Assembly: GCA_018806985.1 (NCBI GenBank)
Contig: JADANN010000401.1
Location: 1,302,001 to 1,366,000, forward strand
Source: Angiostrongylus vasorum
Lineage: Eukaryota; Nematoda; Chromadorea; Rhabditida; Metastrongylidae
Reading direction: 5' to 3'
DNA: 64,000 nucleotides
Below the pieces are notes generated by a model. The model saw nothing but the letters and a program-made list of their open reading frames with translations, did no database searches and was not told the DNA's origin. Both the position numbers and the translations under genes were made by a program. This document shows, in pieces, positions 48,301 to 57,005 of this stretch. The stretch's first letter is position 1. The number at the start of each line of letters is the position of its first letter.

Positions 48301-51300
48301 AGCCCAAATCGGAATTGAACCCAATTAAGCTGAAGCTAAAGCTGAAATTCACAATGTTGACTTTTTATTTACTGCCTTTTGCAAGTTTTCACGGTAGGGT
48401 ATTATTTGTGAAACAACCACAATGATGCTGAGACATTTGCAAAACTCCGGGCCTTAAATCTTTATCTTTGCTTTTCTCGCACCATCTTTTTTCACATCTA
48501 TTGTGCGGATCGTAGCACTTCTCGCATTCGACTGGCTACCTCGCATCCATCGTCAACGGAGGACTTCAAGCTTTTGCTTGTGGGATTGCCTGCTGGTCTT
48601 TTGTATGGATGTCGTTAAATGCTGTTCAACTCAATTCTCTCTGGAGTCATGAACTAGCCAGCTAGAGCGTTTCCAGTTTGATTGCAAAGAATGAACTATT
48701 CCGAGTCAATCATGGTACCAATTTCACGAGGCCGGAGGAATGAGAGGCTTCGTGAACGCAGCCGCGGTCGAGCCTCACACTGCTCCTAGTGAATGGCATC
48801 ACTAACACTGCCTCATCCGCCTCTAGTGAAACTATATCGTTGTCTTAATTAAAATTTAGATTTAGAAGGATCGAAAGAAAAAAGAATAAGATGAAAGGAA
48901 AGGAAGGAAAAAAAGAAGAAAAGAAAGAAAATGAAGGAATGTGTAAAACGCGGTATTTCTTGTATAGGACATGCGTACAAAATAAGCAATACTAAGAACT
49001 TTGCGCTTCTCGTCCCAACTTTTTCGATTGATTATTTTTTGGTAGAAGAATCTAAATAAAAGACTGTGTTATATGAGGTCAATCGTCGACAAGTTTTACA
49101 ACGGCATAGAATACGATGAAAGCTTACGAATAAAATGTCTGGAACCTCCGCGTCTTTAAAGTCCAATAATGGAACCAAAACTAATGGGTATTGTAGCACC
49201 TGGTTTTAGGGACGACCATAAATGCGTGTTCGTTCTCACTTTTTTCTCTATTATAGCGGTTTTATTACTGAAACGTAAGCTTTATGCTGGACAAACACGT
49301 AGGCTGGATTCTTTATTTTTTTTAAACCGCTCAGAATTCGCGACAGTAAGATGTGGTTCATCGGTGGGCCAACATAAAGGATGAAAGAGTAAAGCGTTTG
49401 ATGAACCGCTGTGGTTAGCACTATGCATTCGACTTAATCAAGCGGTGGTCCACCGACGTATCAAGTCAGTGCTGCTATTCCCCCTCCCATACAGCTCTGG
49501 TACCAATTTGCCAGCCCGTAGCGTAAGGGTTGGTGAGCCACCGGAAGATGAGGGATCAAATCAGCCGCCACTTTTGAATTGTAGAGGGTACCCTTAACCA
49601 CTACGCTACACGCACCTCCGAGACAAGGATTGTCTAGATATGTGCTACTCATACACTTTCTCTGAGAGTTTTACTAGGTAGTAAAGACAAGCGATCTGGC
49701 TGGCTTTCTTACACATATACGACTGACCTTATTTTACGAATTACAGTGTGAAATTTATGGAAGCTTGTTGATTTCCAAACGTAATGGTGTCGGCTTGTGA
49801 AGAGTTAGTCAGTTTTTTGAATCCTTCTGTTCTGACCTGGAATAAGTATTCAGATGGATTTCCGACAATCAGTTCATTAAGAAATGTGCGTCTGATGGTT
49901 CCACTACCATCGTCAGTTGTCTAATCGACGCTAACAAAATAGTTGATGTAGGCAAAGAACTGAAACTAGACGGAAATGTGAGTTTATATCGACTTTTATT
50001 CTCTCCGCAATATTCATGATATTTTCAGAAAAACAAGCAACTAACCTTGTTTATAACAGTACCCAGGATCGACTTTGTTAACCTTGGCATTGGATTATGA
50101 ATTCGTCGTTTTCTCTCTCAGCAATCGCGAGGTTGTTAGACAGCATACGTTTACTGGACACCAGAGGATAGCCAACAAGTACGAGGCATCGAAATGAACT
50201 ACTCCGCGCCGCACTACAGAGCAAACGGAACGAAATGTTCGCAAGAAAGATGAAATGTGTGACGAAGGAACATTTTTGTGCATTGGATTTGGAGGATCAA
50301 CTTTGGAGGAGAATAGTTGGCGGATCAATAATAATATGCAATTCTATTAGGTTTAATGCCAAAATAGCCAGCGAAAGTTTGAAAATCTGTTGGATAATTC
50401 ATGTGTCTCGGGTTCAAGAAACCGTAATCGAACGTTCGATGCTAGGGAGTCAAAATACGGTTGGTAATGCACCAAAAAAGTCTAGAGTCTATACTTGGGG
50501 GGCATGATGAAGCAAATAAGTTGGTATCATCTGATGATCTTGCGTCAACAAATCCGTGATCGTTTAAGGTTAGACCCATCATCAGCCGTGTAGACGGGCC
50601 AACGGATAGGATAACCTGGTTTCTAAGCCTAATACTAACTCAGTTGCTTAAACATATTCCAGCTCACCTCACGAACACCCAAATGTTCCTAGAACGTCTA
50701 CGTAACGCGTCTCTTAATAACGCGTACGTGATGGAGTCCTTCGACGTTACCGCGCTGTACACCAACGTATCGAATGACTCCGCAATGCAAGCCATGTTCG
50801 AACTTCTTGTTGAACATGAAGAAAGAATAAATATGCATGGCTTGTCCATCCAGCAGCTAATGGCTCTCCTAAAGGAGTGCCTAAATTGCTCAATTTTCAG
50901 ATGGTCCGGGAAATATTTCGCGCAAATAAGGGGGTTGGCTATGGGACAGCGACTGGAACCAAGCCTTGCCATTATGTTTATATCTAAGATAGAAGCCCCT
51001 GTTCTCGATCTCTGGCCACTACTCTACTGCAGATATGTAGATGATTGTTTTGTCGTCTTCTCTACACGGGAGGAGATGGACAAATGCTTTGAATTATTGA
51101 ACGAGCAGTCAGTATACATCTAGTTCACCCGGGAGAAACCGAAAGACCACACGCTCCCGTTTCTGAACGTTCAAATAAACCCATCAAGTAGCGGTTACAT
51201 GACAAAGTGGTACCGAAAGCCAAGCAATAAAACATCCTCGTTCATTTCCTTTCTTCCTACCCTTCACACACAAAAAGGGCGCTTGTAAGAAAGATGTTTC

Positions 51301-52473
51301 GAACAACCACCTTTTGTGCACAAGTAGGGAACTAAAAGAAGAATCGCAAGACTTGGCTCGGCAAATAGCTACCTCCAAAGGCTACGAAATAGTAACCCTG
51401 CGAAATAAGTTTAGAAGGAAAGCGATGCTCCAAAACGAACGATTTAGCCGAAACAAAATCCCGTTTATCCAGCCCTTTATTAGCGATGAAGTATGTATAG
51501 CGATAAAGCGATGCTTAAGAAGGGCAGATCTAGAGGAATCGGTAGCGATAACTGAAATACCACCGAATGCTCTTCGTCTCCAGTTAGTTCGTAACCGCCT
51601 ATACGACCTTCTATGTGAAGTACCAAATAGAGACGGTGACTGCATGCGTTTGGGTACGATATACCTTGCGGAGACGAATATATTGGCGAAATGGGTAGAC
51701 CTTTATGTATCCGCATAAAAGAACACCTAGATGGCAAACGAAAAGCAAAACAAGGCACGCCACTTGGCACGCATAGGAAACAAAAGCATAGCGGAAACAA
51801 TTTTGAAGGAAAAGTCAATGTCCTCGCTCAGGAGACTAAAACACCAACGCGCCAACTCATCTACGCTTTTTGGATAAATCCCAAAAATCCCTCAATGAAT
51901 AGCAGGGAGCAATGCCCCGAGAACACGCGTGATCTCGCCCCGTACCTTCGTATCGATCGTTGATGTGGGGAGGTGCAGTCCTCAACCATATGCAACTCTG
52001 AGCGGCTGTTCTTCCTCGGTGGAGCACAGGTGAAAAAAAGTGTTGGGTTTTTTTCGAGAAGCCGTAGATCTTGTAATTATCGCGCAAATTTTCATCTTTC
52101 TGCTTGTGCTGTTGAAGCGTTTGACCCCGAAAGTTGCGTATTAGTGTACCCTTCCAGGCTCTGAAGAAGGCGATTCTGCCGAAACGTCAGCTACAGTTGT
52201 GTTGTATATGTGTTATTGTATGGAAGTAAACGTATGCTGTTTAACAACCTCGCGATTGCTGAGAGAGAAGACGACGAATTCATAATCCTGTTTGCTCATA
52301 GTTTGCTCATATCTTACAGTTTTTACAAAATAGAAAACAAATTTAACGAGGAGAAAAAGCTTCTTTTTTTTCAAGAGTTCCGAGAAGTCATTGCGATTTC
52401 CCTCTTACAGACCTACAAGTGCTACCGTAGTCCAACTGACAGAAGCGTTCATTTCGAGGTGTCGCCAAATTAA
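39387..52473 (+). CDS. Secreted protein with three MIG-18/fibronectin-I-like Cys-Trp modules
   Basis: Exons 39387-39473, 40874-41005, 42568-42664, 43218-43357, (46266-46322, doubtful), 47061-47197, 49854-49977, 52411-52473. Phases agree throughout; about 259 aa, or 278 with the doubtful exon. Residues 1-15 form a signal peptide, and an acceptor (TTTTCAG) lies one base before the ATG. Three modules repeat the pattern C-x-G-x-Y..TW..FxxKC...GC...G...YxC: CVYKNEKYKDGDTWVVRS, CEGHVIGESWVSQ and CVSDGIVHYPEETWISD. This matches what I recall of the MIG-18-like fibronectin type I family, extracellular proteins tied to distal tip cell migration in C. elegans. In module 2 the expected YxC reads YKL, and the exon 4 end and exon 5 are the weak points; a small exon may be missing there. 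The introns hold SINEs, R copies, inverted Penelope ends and, in the last intron, a whole Penelope-like element. Confidence 0.75.
39740..40015 (+). mobile_element. SINE family A, diverged (intron 1 of MIG-18-like gene)
   Basis: Head GTACGGTGCAGTGCTTAAAA with a small internal duplication (TTAAAATATGCGC twice, 39763-39792), core AGTCGGCAATTTACAACC, then GTACAGTCACCTCTACGACG. Confidence 0.5.
40015..40185 (+). mobile_element. Penelope-like 3' end (intron 1 of MIG-18-like gene)
   Basis: AAGAAGGCGATTATGCGGAA-ACGTCAGCTAC, then the tail through AACAACCTCGCGATTGCTGA to GTTAATAGAAAGTCGATCC. The longest version of the terminal tail in the window; CTGA of the hammerhead-like core is changed to GTAA. Confidence 0.75.
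41510..41795 (-). mobile_element. SINE family A (intron 2 of MIG-18-like gene)
   Basis: Reverse copy: CTCTCGGCGTTGATCAGTCC, core ACCAATTTGCCGACCCCGAA at 41679, B-box complement GGGGATCGATCCC, head complement CACTGCGCCACACGCGCC. One of the least diverged copies. Confidence 0.9.
42000..42215 (+). mobile_element. SINE family A, 5'-truncated and diverged (intron 2)
   Basis: Core GGAGTCAGGAAATTGGTACC, CACCACTGGAGGTCGC, CAGCGATACTTGATGACGTC and 3' end ATCAACGTCGAACGTGTTGT. Confidence 0.6.
42860..43145. repeat. Inverted pair of Penelope-like hammerhead-like ends (intron 3 of MIG-18-like gene)
   Basis: Minus-strand motif at 42898-42935 (GTGGCTAACGTTTCGCTGAT as written on plus) and plus-strand motif at 43062-43099: CGGCT-CTGATGG-GGACAATGCCGTT-GAAACGTG-AGCCG. 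The latter is followed by an AATAAAC tail. Confidence 0.55.
43613..43985 (+). mobile_element. SINE family C (best plus-strand copy)
   Basis: Head GCAGATAGCACAGTGGTAAG and B-box-like TAGCTCGATCTC, then core TGCGGGGTCGGGAAATTGGC, CTCGACCAACATTTTTGCGG, and an end ACGGGTCGTATAAAATG followed by A-rich DNA. Confidence 0.8.
44080..44290 (+). mobile_element. SINE family A, strongly diverged
   Basis: GTGCGTCGCAGTGGTTTTGC head, CGTTCCGAGGTCGCC core remnant, GGTTGGTAGACCACTGCAGG, then AGTGAATTCTAGGATTC. Confidence 0.45.
44343..44730 (+). mobile_element. Repeat family R copy (intron of MIG-18-like gene)
   Basis: CCCAACGGTTTACCGCCTCA to TCAAGTATCAAGTATCAAGT tail. Complete. Confidence 0.9.
45120..46085. 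repeat. Large inverted repeat made of two Penelope-like 3' ends
   Basis: Left arm about 45121-45550 (minus) and right arm about 45670-46080 (plus) are reverse complements over more than 400 bp. They contain the element's last ~100 bp, the hammerhead-like motif (45245-45285 minus, 45945-45980 plus), and sequence matching the segment downstream of the GIY-YIG-like frame at 51900-52280. The left arm runs on into element sequence (to about 45645), which forms most of the spacer. Lies in an intron of the MIG-18-like gene. Confidence 0.85.
46377..46765 (+). mobile_element. Repeat family R copy
   Basis: CTCCTAACGGTTTGCCGCTT to a TTCAAACGTCAAGTTAG tail. Slightly shorter around 46635. Confidence 0.85.
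47215..47392. mobile_element. SINE family B, inverted chimera
   Basis: Left part (47225-47300: TTTTTATTTACTGCCTACTC, GGCAAGGTATTATGTG) is the 3' tail in reverse. Right part (47305-47390: CTGTTCGATCCCCCACCGCA, TTTCTAAATATCTCAAC) is the head-side in forward orientation. Confidence 0.65.
47395..47678 (+). mobile_element. SINE family A
   Basis: Head GCATGTAGCGCATTGGTTAG, core GGGGGTGAAGGAATTGATGC, TGGGCTATGGCAAGC, 3' end TCAACGCCGAAAGCTTTATC. Confidence 0.8.
47880..48095. other. Intronic spacer, nothing recognised
   Basis: Small internal duplication TAGTACAGTTATAGGTATAGCACAGTACAGTTAT (47900s) written here only by position; no gene. Confidence 0.3.
48098..48458 (-). mobile_element. SINE family B, tandem (full copy plus partial second)
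   Basis: Full reverse copy 48107-48372 and the start of a second one 48373-48455 (GGTAGGGTATTATTTGTGAA, GATGCTGAGACATTTGC). The two are joined tail to head, as in a tandem array. Confidence 0.8.
48462..48825 (-). mobile_element. SINE family C
   Basis: TGTGCGGATCGTAGCACTTC, CCTCGCATCCATCGTCAACG, GTCGTTAAATGCTGTTC, ACCAATTTCACGAGGCCGGA, head complement near 48775-48820. Follows the SINE B directly. Confidence 0.8.
48865..48945 (+). repeat. Purine tract (GGAAA/GAAAG-rich)
   Basis: About 80 bases almost entirely A and G (AAGGAAAGGAAGGAAAAAAA within). Probably a simple-sequence expansion next to the SINE C border. Confidence 0.85.
49420..49622 (-). mobile_element. SINE family A, diverged
   Basis: GTATCAAGTCAGTGCTGCTA, GGTACCAATTTGCCAGCC and head complement CCACTACGCTACACGCACC. 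The 3' end is replaced by a short ACTTAATCAAGCGGTGG stretch. Confidence 0.65.
50644..51123 (+). pseudogene. Penelope-like reverse transcriptase fragment
   Basis: 160-codon open frame with recognisable RT motifs in order: SFDVTALYTNVSN (motif A-like, residues about 33-45), IRGLAMGQRLEPSLAIMF (motif B-like, about 98-115), and YCRYVDDCFVVFSTREE (motif C with the catalytic YVDD, about 129-145). The frame ends at a TAG (51121-51123). After it the same frame keeps RT thumb-like similarity (FTREKPKDHTLPFLNVQI), so the stop is a mutation within an old ORF. The usual A in GQRLAP is E here. The start codon listed is simply the beginning of the open frame. Confidence 0.85.
51640..51963 (+). pseudogene. 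GIY-YIG-like endonuclease remnant of the Penelope-like element
   Basis: Two overlapping frames: one ends with TIYLAETNILAKWVDLYV (to 51718), the other starts GRPLCIRIKEHLDGKRKA (51691) and runs to a stop at 51963. Together they show the spacing of a GIY-YIG domain (Y-x-GETGR-x-L-x-x-RI-x-EH pattern), split by a frame shift around 51690. Downstream THRKQKHSGNNFEGKV and TRQLIYAFWINPKNP are typical of the C-terminal part. The GET is AET here. Confidence 0.65.
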
Positions 52474-52857
52474 CGATTCCATTGAAACAGTTCGGGCTGA
52501 ATCTGGGCATTCTGGAAGAAGTGAAAGATGTTGGTGGATTTAAGGAACCCTAACTATACTGTTGTCGTTTATTCAGTATGAGCTACCGGCGGTGGCTCGT
52601 GGTTTTCTTTACAATGCAGTGAAGCATATTGTCGGGTTTCCGTGTCATACCGTAATTGGTTTTGTTTGTCGCTAATTAGATCATGACCTCTAATTTCTTG
52701 ATATTATTTAGAATTATTTTGTTATTGGAATGCTTTTTTCCAACCTCGTTTTTAAGTAGTTTACTTATAGTTTTATTAGTGTATTACGTAAAGAATGGCT
52801 AGAACGAAGTATTTTATGCGTTATATCGTCTTATAGGACATATTTAGTGTATATTAA

Positions 52858-55085
52858 AGAGTATCACCTGTCACCTGTATCACCTGTAGTCCCGCTGATC
52901 GTCGAGTGACTCGAGCGGGCGCCAGTAAATCTTCTATTTTTTCCCTGTCGCGTGCAATGGTAGCCCAGTGGGTTCTGCTCGCTCTAGGGACTCGTCGACC
53001 ATCATATCTTTTTTCTAGGTTCTTCGTGAATAATTCTTACCATCGGGTCGGTGGTGTGGCCGCAGTACTTTTGACATCCCGAGGAATACAGTCACTAACG
53101 GCTCTTGTCCATCGCTTGTCATTCATACGCATTACGTGTCCGGCCCACCTTATCTTCGATTGTTTGGCGTACAGAATGGCATCTTTGATTTTTGATCGTC
53201 GACGCAGATCGGAGCTTCGGATCCCATCCCTTACTTGTGTGAAACGGGATAATCCTAGCATTCGACTGCGCCTTCGATAACGCTGGGTGATCTTTCATCC
53301 TGCTTACGCAGCGACCAGGTTTCTGACGCATACGTTAGAGCATGAAGTACCGTTGAGTCGAAAAGGTGGGCACGGAGTCGGGTATTCTTTGTTATCTTCA
53401 CTACATCCTCGATGCTCTTGAAAGCTCCCAAGCCGCTCGTTTCCTTCTGCTCAGCTCTGGAGCTAAGTCGTTCATCATATTGATTTCACGACCTAGATAG
53501 ACATAACTGGAGAATTCGGAGATATTCGTTCCGTTGAGCGTGAATGGGGGCATACGAAACCAATCCGTTCCTCATGAACATCGTTTTTGTGAGATTTAGA
53601 CGAAGACCAATCTTTCCACAGGCTTTATCAAAGTCGGCAAGCATACGTTCCGCTTGGATAATGTTTGATGTTATCACGACGATGTCATCAGCAAAGCGAA
53701 GATGATGTAACTGCCGACCATCGATTTCCACTTATCCCATTCCAATCTTCGCATGACGTTCTGGAGGGTGGCGGTAAATAATTTTGGCGGGATTTTATCG
53801 CCTTGGCTTGTTCATCTTTTGACGTCAACGTTAATATCGTTGTAGAATGGTGAAATCTTGATTGTGAAATTTTTTGTACAACTCACGAAGAATCTTTATG
53901 TACTGAGTAGGGACTCCTTGACTATCAAGGGTTTCCATGGCTGCTTCTATCTCAATTGAATCAACGACCTTCTGTAAATCGATGAAAGTGAGACAGAGCG
54001 GTGTTTTGTACTCTCGTGATACTTCAATGAGCCTTGTTATCGTGTGGATGTGGTCCATCGTACTAAATCCTTTTCGAAACCCTGCTTGCTCACATGGGTG
54101 TCCTTCGTCCAGTGTTCTGTCAATCCTGTTTAGGATGACTCGAGTGAAAAGTTTGTGAACGACAGACAGCAAGCAGATTGGGCGATAGTTGACGATAACG
54201 TGTGGGTCACCCTTCTTCAACAATAACACGGTCATGCTAGTCTTCTACTAAGTAGGGACGTTGCCTTCAGACAGGTAATGTGTGAAGAGCCCAGCCAGTG
54301 TGTTTACAAGGACTGGTAGAAGGTTCTTCAGGTGTTCTGGTCTTATCCTGTCCGAACCTGGTGCTGTTCGATTTTTTCACCGACGAAACGGCATGTCGGA
54401 TTTCGGAAGGGAGAACCGGTGGTACAACATATCCTTCCTCCTTTATTCCTCCTATATTTCATATGACGGGAGGTGGACATGGCTATCGAAGAAATCTGAG
54501 TAGTATTCGTGAATGATTTTCTCCATTGCTTTTCTGGGTGCTGTAACTGTTCCCTCTGGGCATAGGAGTGCAATCATTTTGGTCTTGTAATTGGCGAAGC
54601 TTCGGTGGGCTTTGCGAATGCTTTTCCCAGCCTATGCAGCTACGACCATTACTGCTGCTCTTCTCTCTTTAAGACCTTTTATCGCCTGTCCGCATTGTTT
54701 TGCAAGCTCGGACGTTAGTTCGCGGTTGCCTGCAGCTCCTGCTATTCCACGCTGGCGTATCAGCTCGAGTGTTTCTAGAGACAGACGTCTCTTGGTGACT
54801 TTCGAACTCTCAGCTTTCAAAGCGCTGACGTGAAGGTGTTGAATGAGCCGATCGTATTCCTCGTCGATGTTATCGACAACGGCGTCTTCCCAACAGCAGA
54901 CTAATGAATTGAATAAGTCCCAGTTTGTGGTGGTTCTGTGACTCCGGTTATTGAATTTGGCGGCTTTTTTATGCTTTCCGCGAGAAATAGAATCTAGCAC
55001 GAAGGAGACGGTGGTCTGATCCCTTGTAGAATTTTGGGACAACAGCGACATCCGTTAGGCAAAACCTTCTATTTACTATGATGTA
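52858..55085 (-). mobile_element. RTE-type LINE, 5'-truncated (RTE copy 4)
   Basis: Minus strand: starts abruptly within the endonuclease (VNRRFCLTDVAVVPKFYKG at 55080-55020). A connector follows (54960-54630; [15 protein letters not shown]), then early RT (54235-53831; [32 protein letters not shown]), the catalytic FADD block (LHHLRFADDIVVIT, about 53700), and the C-terminal part SDCIPRDVKSTAATPP (53090). The least damaged RTE core in the window, but still with several frame breaks. 3' end: TATCACCTGTCACCTGTATC (52862) is the complement of the usual (GGTGATA) tail. Confidence 0.9.
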
Positions 55086-55854
55086 ACAAAGAGGAGAGGA
55101 GACGAATAACAAAGAGTAAAGGAGATAAAGTGCTCTGCACTTATCAATCATTTGAAGTTCACTATAGCTTCGATTCAATTCGTAGCACCCTCACTTCTAC
55201 CATCTGTCGTCCCGTTGATCGTCGAGTAACTTGAGAGCACGCTAGTAAATCTTCCAATTCTCTCTGTAGTGTGAAAGAGTGGCCCAGTGGGTTCTGCTTG
55301 CTCCAGGAACTCGTTGAGCATCATACTTTTTTTCCATGGTATTTACGAAGAATTCTGATACCTTCGACAATTCCATGTGTATGCTGGCATCTTTGATTTT
55401 TGATGGTCGCCTCAATCCCTTCACTTACTTGCGTTAAACGGGATACTCGTAGTGTCTTACTTTCGACTGCGCGTTCTGTAATTATCTTGCGACCAGGTTT
55501 CTGACGCACACGTTAGGGCAGGAAGGCTCGTGTAATCGAAAACGTGGGGGCGGAGTTGGGTAATCTTTTCTCTTCTCACTACATCCTGCATGTTCCCAAC
55601 GTTTCCCGGGCCTCTTGCTTCCTCCTGCTCAATTCTGGAGCAAATTCGTTCATCATATTGATTTCCTGACCTCGATAGATGTAAATGGAGCGTTCGAACA
55701 TATTCATTCCGTTGAGTGTGAACGGAGCAAACGAAACTTATTCATTGTTGATGAAGATCGTTTTTGTGGGATTTATTCGAAGCTGAATCTTTCCATTGAC
55801 GTTATCAAAGTCGGTTAACATTCGAGCTGCCTGGCTAATGATCGGCGTTATTAA

Positions 55855-56148
55855 AAAAAATAAAGGATAAAAAGCTTTCAGCGTTGACCAATTGATCCCT
55901 AAGGGATGCTCCATGCATTCGACTTCATTAAGCATCATCTGGAGGTGATTGAAGCATATCTGGCTTTTACAATGACTCGCTGTGGCCTACCGATGTATCG
56001 AGCCAGTGCTGCGATCCTCCAAGACAAGTCTTGTACCAATTTGCCGACCCCGGAGGGATGGAAGGCTTGGTGGGCCATGAGCGCTGGGATCGATTCCACG
56101 TGTGTGCTGCAGGTCGCCTTCGACCACTGTGCCACATGCGCCCTATAT
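55855..56148 (-). mobile_element. SINE family A nested in RTE copy 5
   Basis: AAGCTTTCAGCGTTGACCAA at the 3' end, core ACCAATTTGCCGACCCCGGA at 56036, B-box complement GGGATCGATTCC, head complement CACTGTGCCACATGCGCCC. Confidence 0.9.
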
Positions 56149-56249
56149 TTAAAGAAAGCATTACCAGCAAAGTGAAGATAACGTAGTTGCCGATGCTGAT
56201 TTTGCCCAGGCTTCCGTGACTGCTTTTATCTCAATTGTGTAAAAAGCTT

Positions 56250-56430
56250 GTGGCGGCGTTGAGTCCAACTTTATATGAATACCAAGTCGTTGTAAATATT
56301 GGTCCTTGTAGCTGCCACGCGGGTCTTTTTTCAGTAACTGTCGTGAACAACCTCGAGTTTGGGTTACAACGGTTCATAGTAATAACAACTGTACAATAAT
56401 AATATCTGGTATGGAGGTTAGGTGGGTATA
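56250..56430 (-). repeat. Dispersed repeat D, copy 2
   Basis: Reverse complement of 145-335: GGCGTTGAGTCCAACTTTAT, CAAGTCGTTG and GTAGCTGCCACGCGGGTC. Sits within RTE copy 5, so it moved or was transferred after that RTE inserted. Confidence 0.65.
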
Positions 56431-57005
56431 TACGAGTGAGATTAAAGTAAGAAGAACAATCGAACAATTGAAGAGAGTTAGGATACTGGAATTAGGACAC
56501 TGAGGAACAGAAGGACCGGATGAACACTAAAGCGAACGCTACGAACACTTCCAGATGAGTCCCGGGCTGCTTGAATTCCTTCCGTAGTGGGTAGAGCTTT
56601 GTCAGAGGGAACTAAAGACAGTGCCTAGAGAGAGGTTCTAAAGGTTTTTTTTACTAGCTCCATCTGATAGAGCTGCATGTGAAAGGACGCAGCTGCGCCT
56701 TCGGAAACTTCTTTGGGACGGCAGGTGCTGGAAAGTATATTCCGCTGACTGCGCTGCTGATTCAGTGCTCGAACTGACGGATAAAGAAGAGCAGCTTGTT
56801 GGAAGAAAGTGTAGAATCCCTTTCCAGCCACCTGCGAACTAACTGCATGAGATAGTGGCTAAGAGGCAATTAAGAGAAGATGCGATGATAGACTTAAAAT
56901 GGTTACAGGAGAACAAGAAACACACACCAATATAGAAAATAGGAGCAAGGTCACCGGACACAGTATTCATAATGTTTTACATAAAGAATATTCCAATGGT
57001 GGTGG
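56430..57005. other. Unassigned DNA inside RTE copy 5
   Basis: A 68-codon minus-strand frame (56831-56625, AASFHMQLYQMELVKK) lacks a recognisable domain. May be the rest of a larger insertion that includes repeat D. Confidence 0.35.

Larger units (their letters stand above)
50055..52295 (+). mobile_element. Penelope-like retroelement inserted in the last intron of the MIG-18-like gene
   Basis: The left end (50060-50157) is a reverse copy of the right end (52205-52290), so the element carries inverted terminal segments. Inside are an N-terminal remnant (50160-50640), an RT frame (50644-51123, continuing in frame past a TAG), a region with ARQIATSKGYEIV (51350-51400), and a GIY-YIG-like nuclease remnant split over two frames (about 51640-51960: IYLAETN, then GRPLCIRIKEHLDGKRKAK and TRQLIYAFWINPKNP). 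The hammerhead-like motif lies at 52157-52192 and the terminal tail follows. At least one stop and frame shifts mean it is inactive. Penelope-like elements normally pair RT with GIY-YIG. Orientation is the same as the host gene; the intron spans 49978-52410. Confidence 0.85.
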
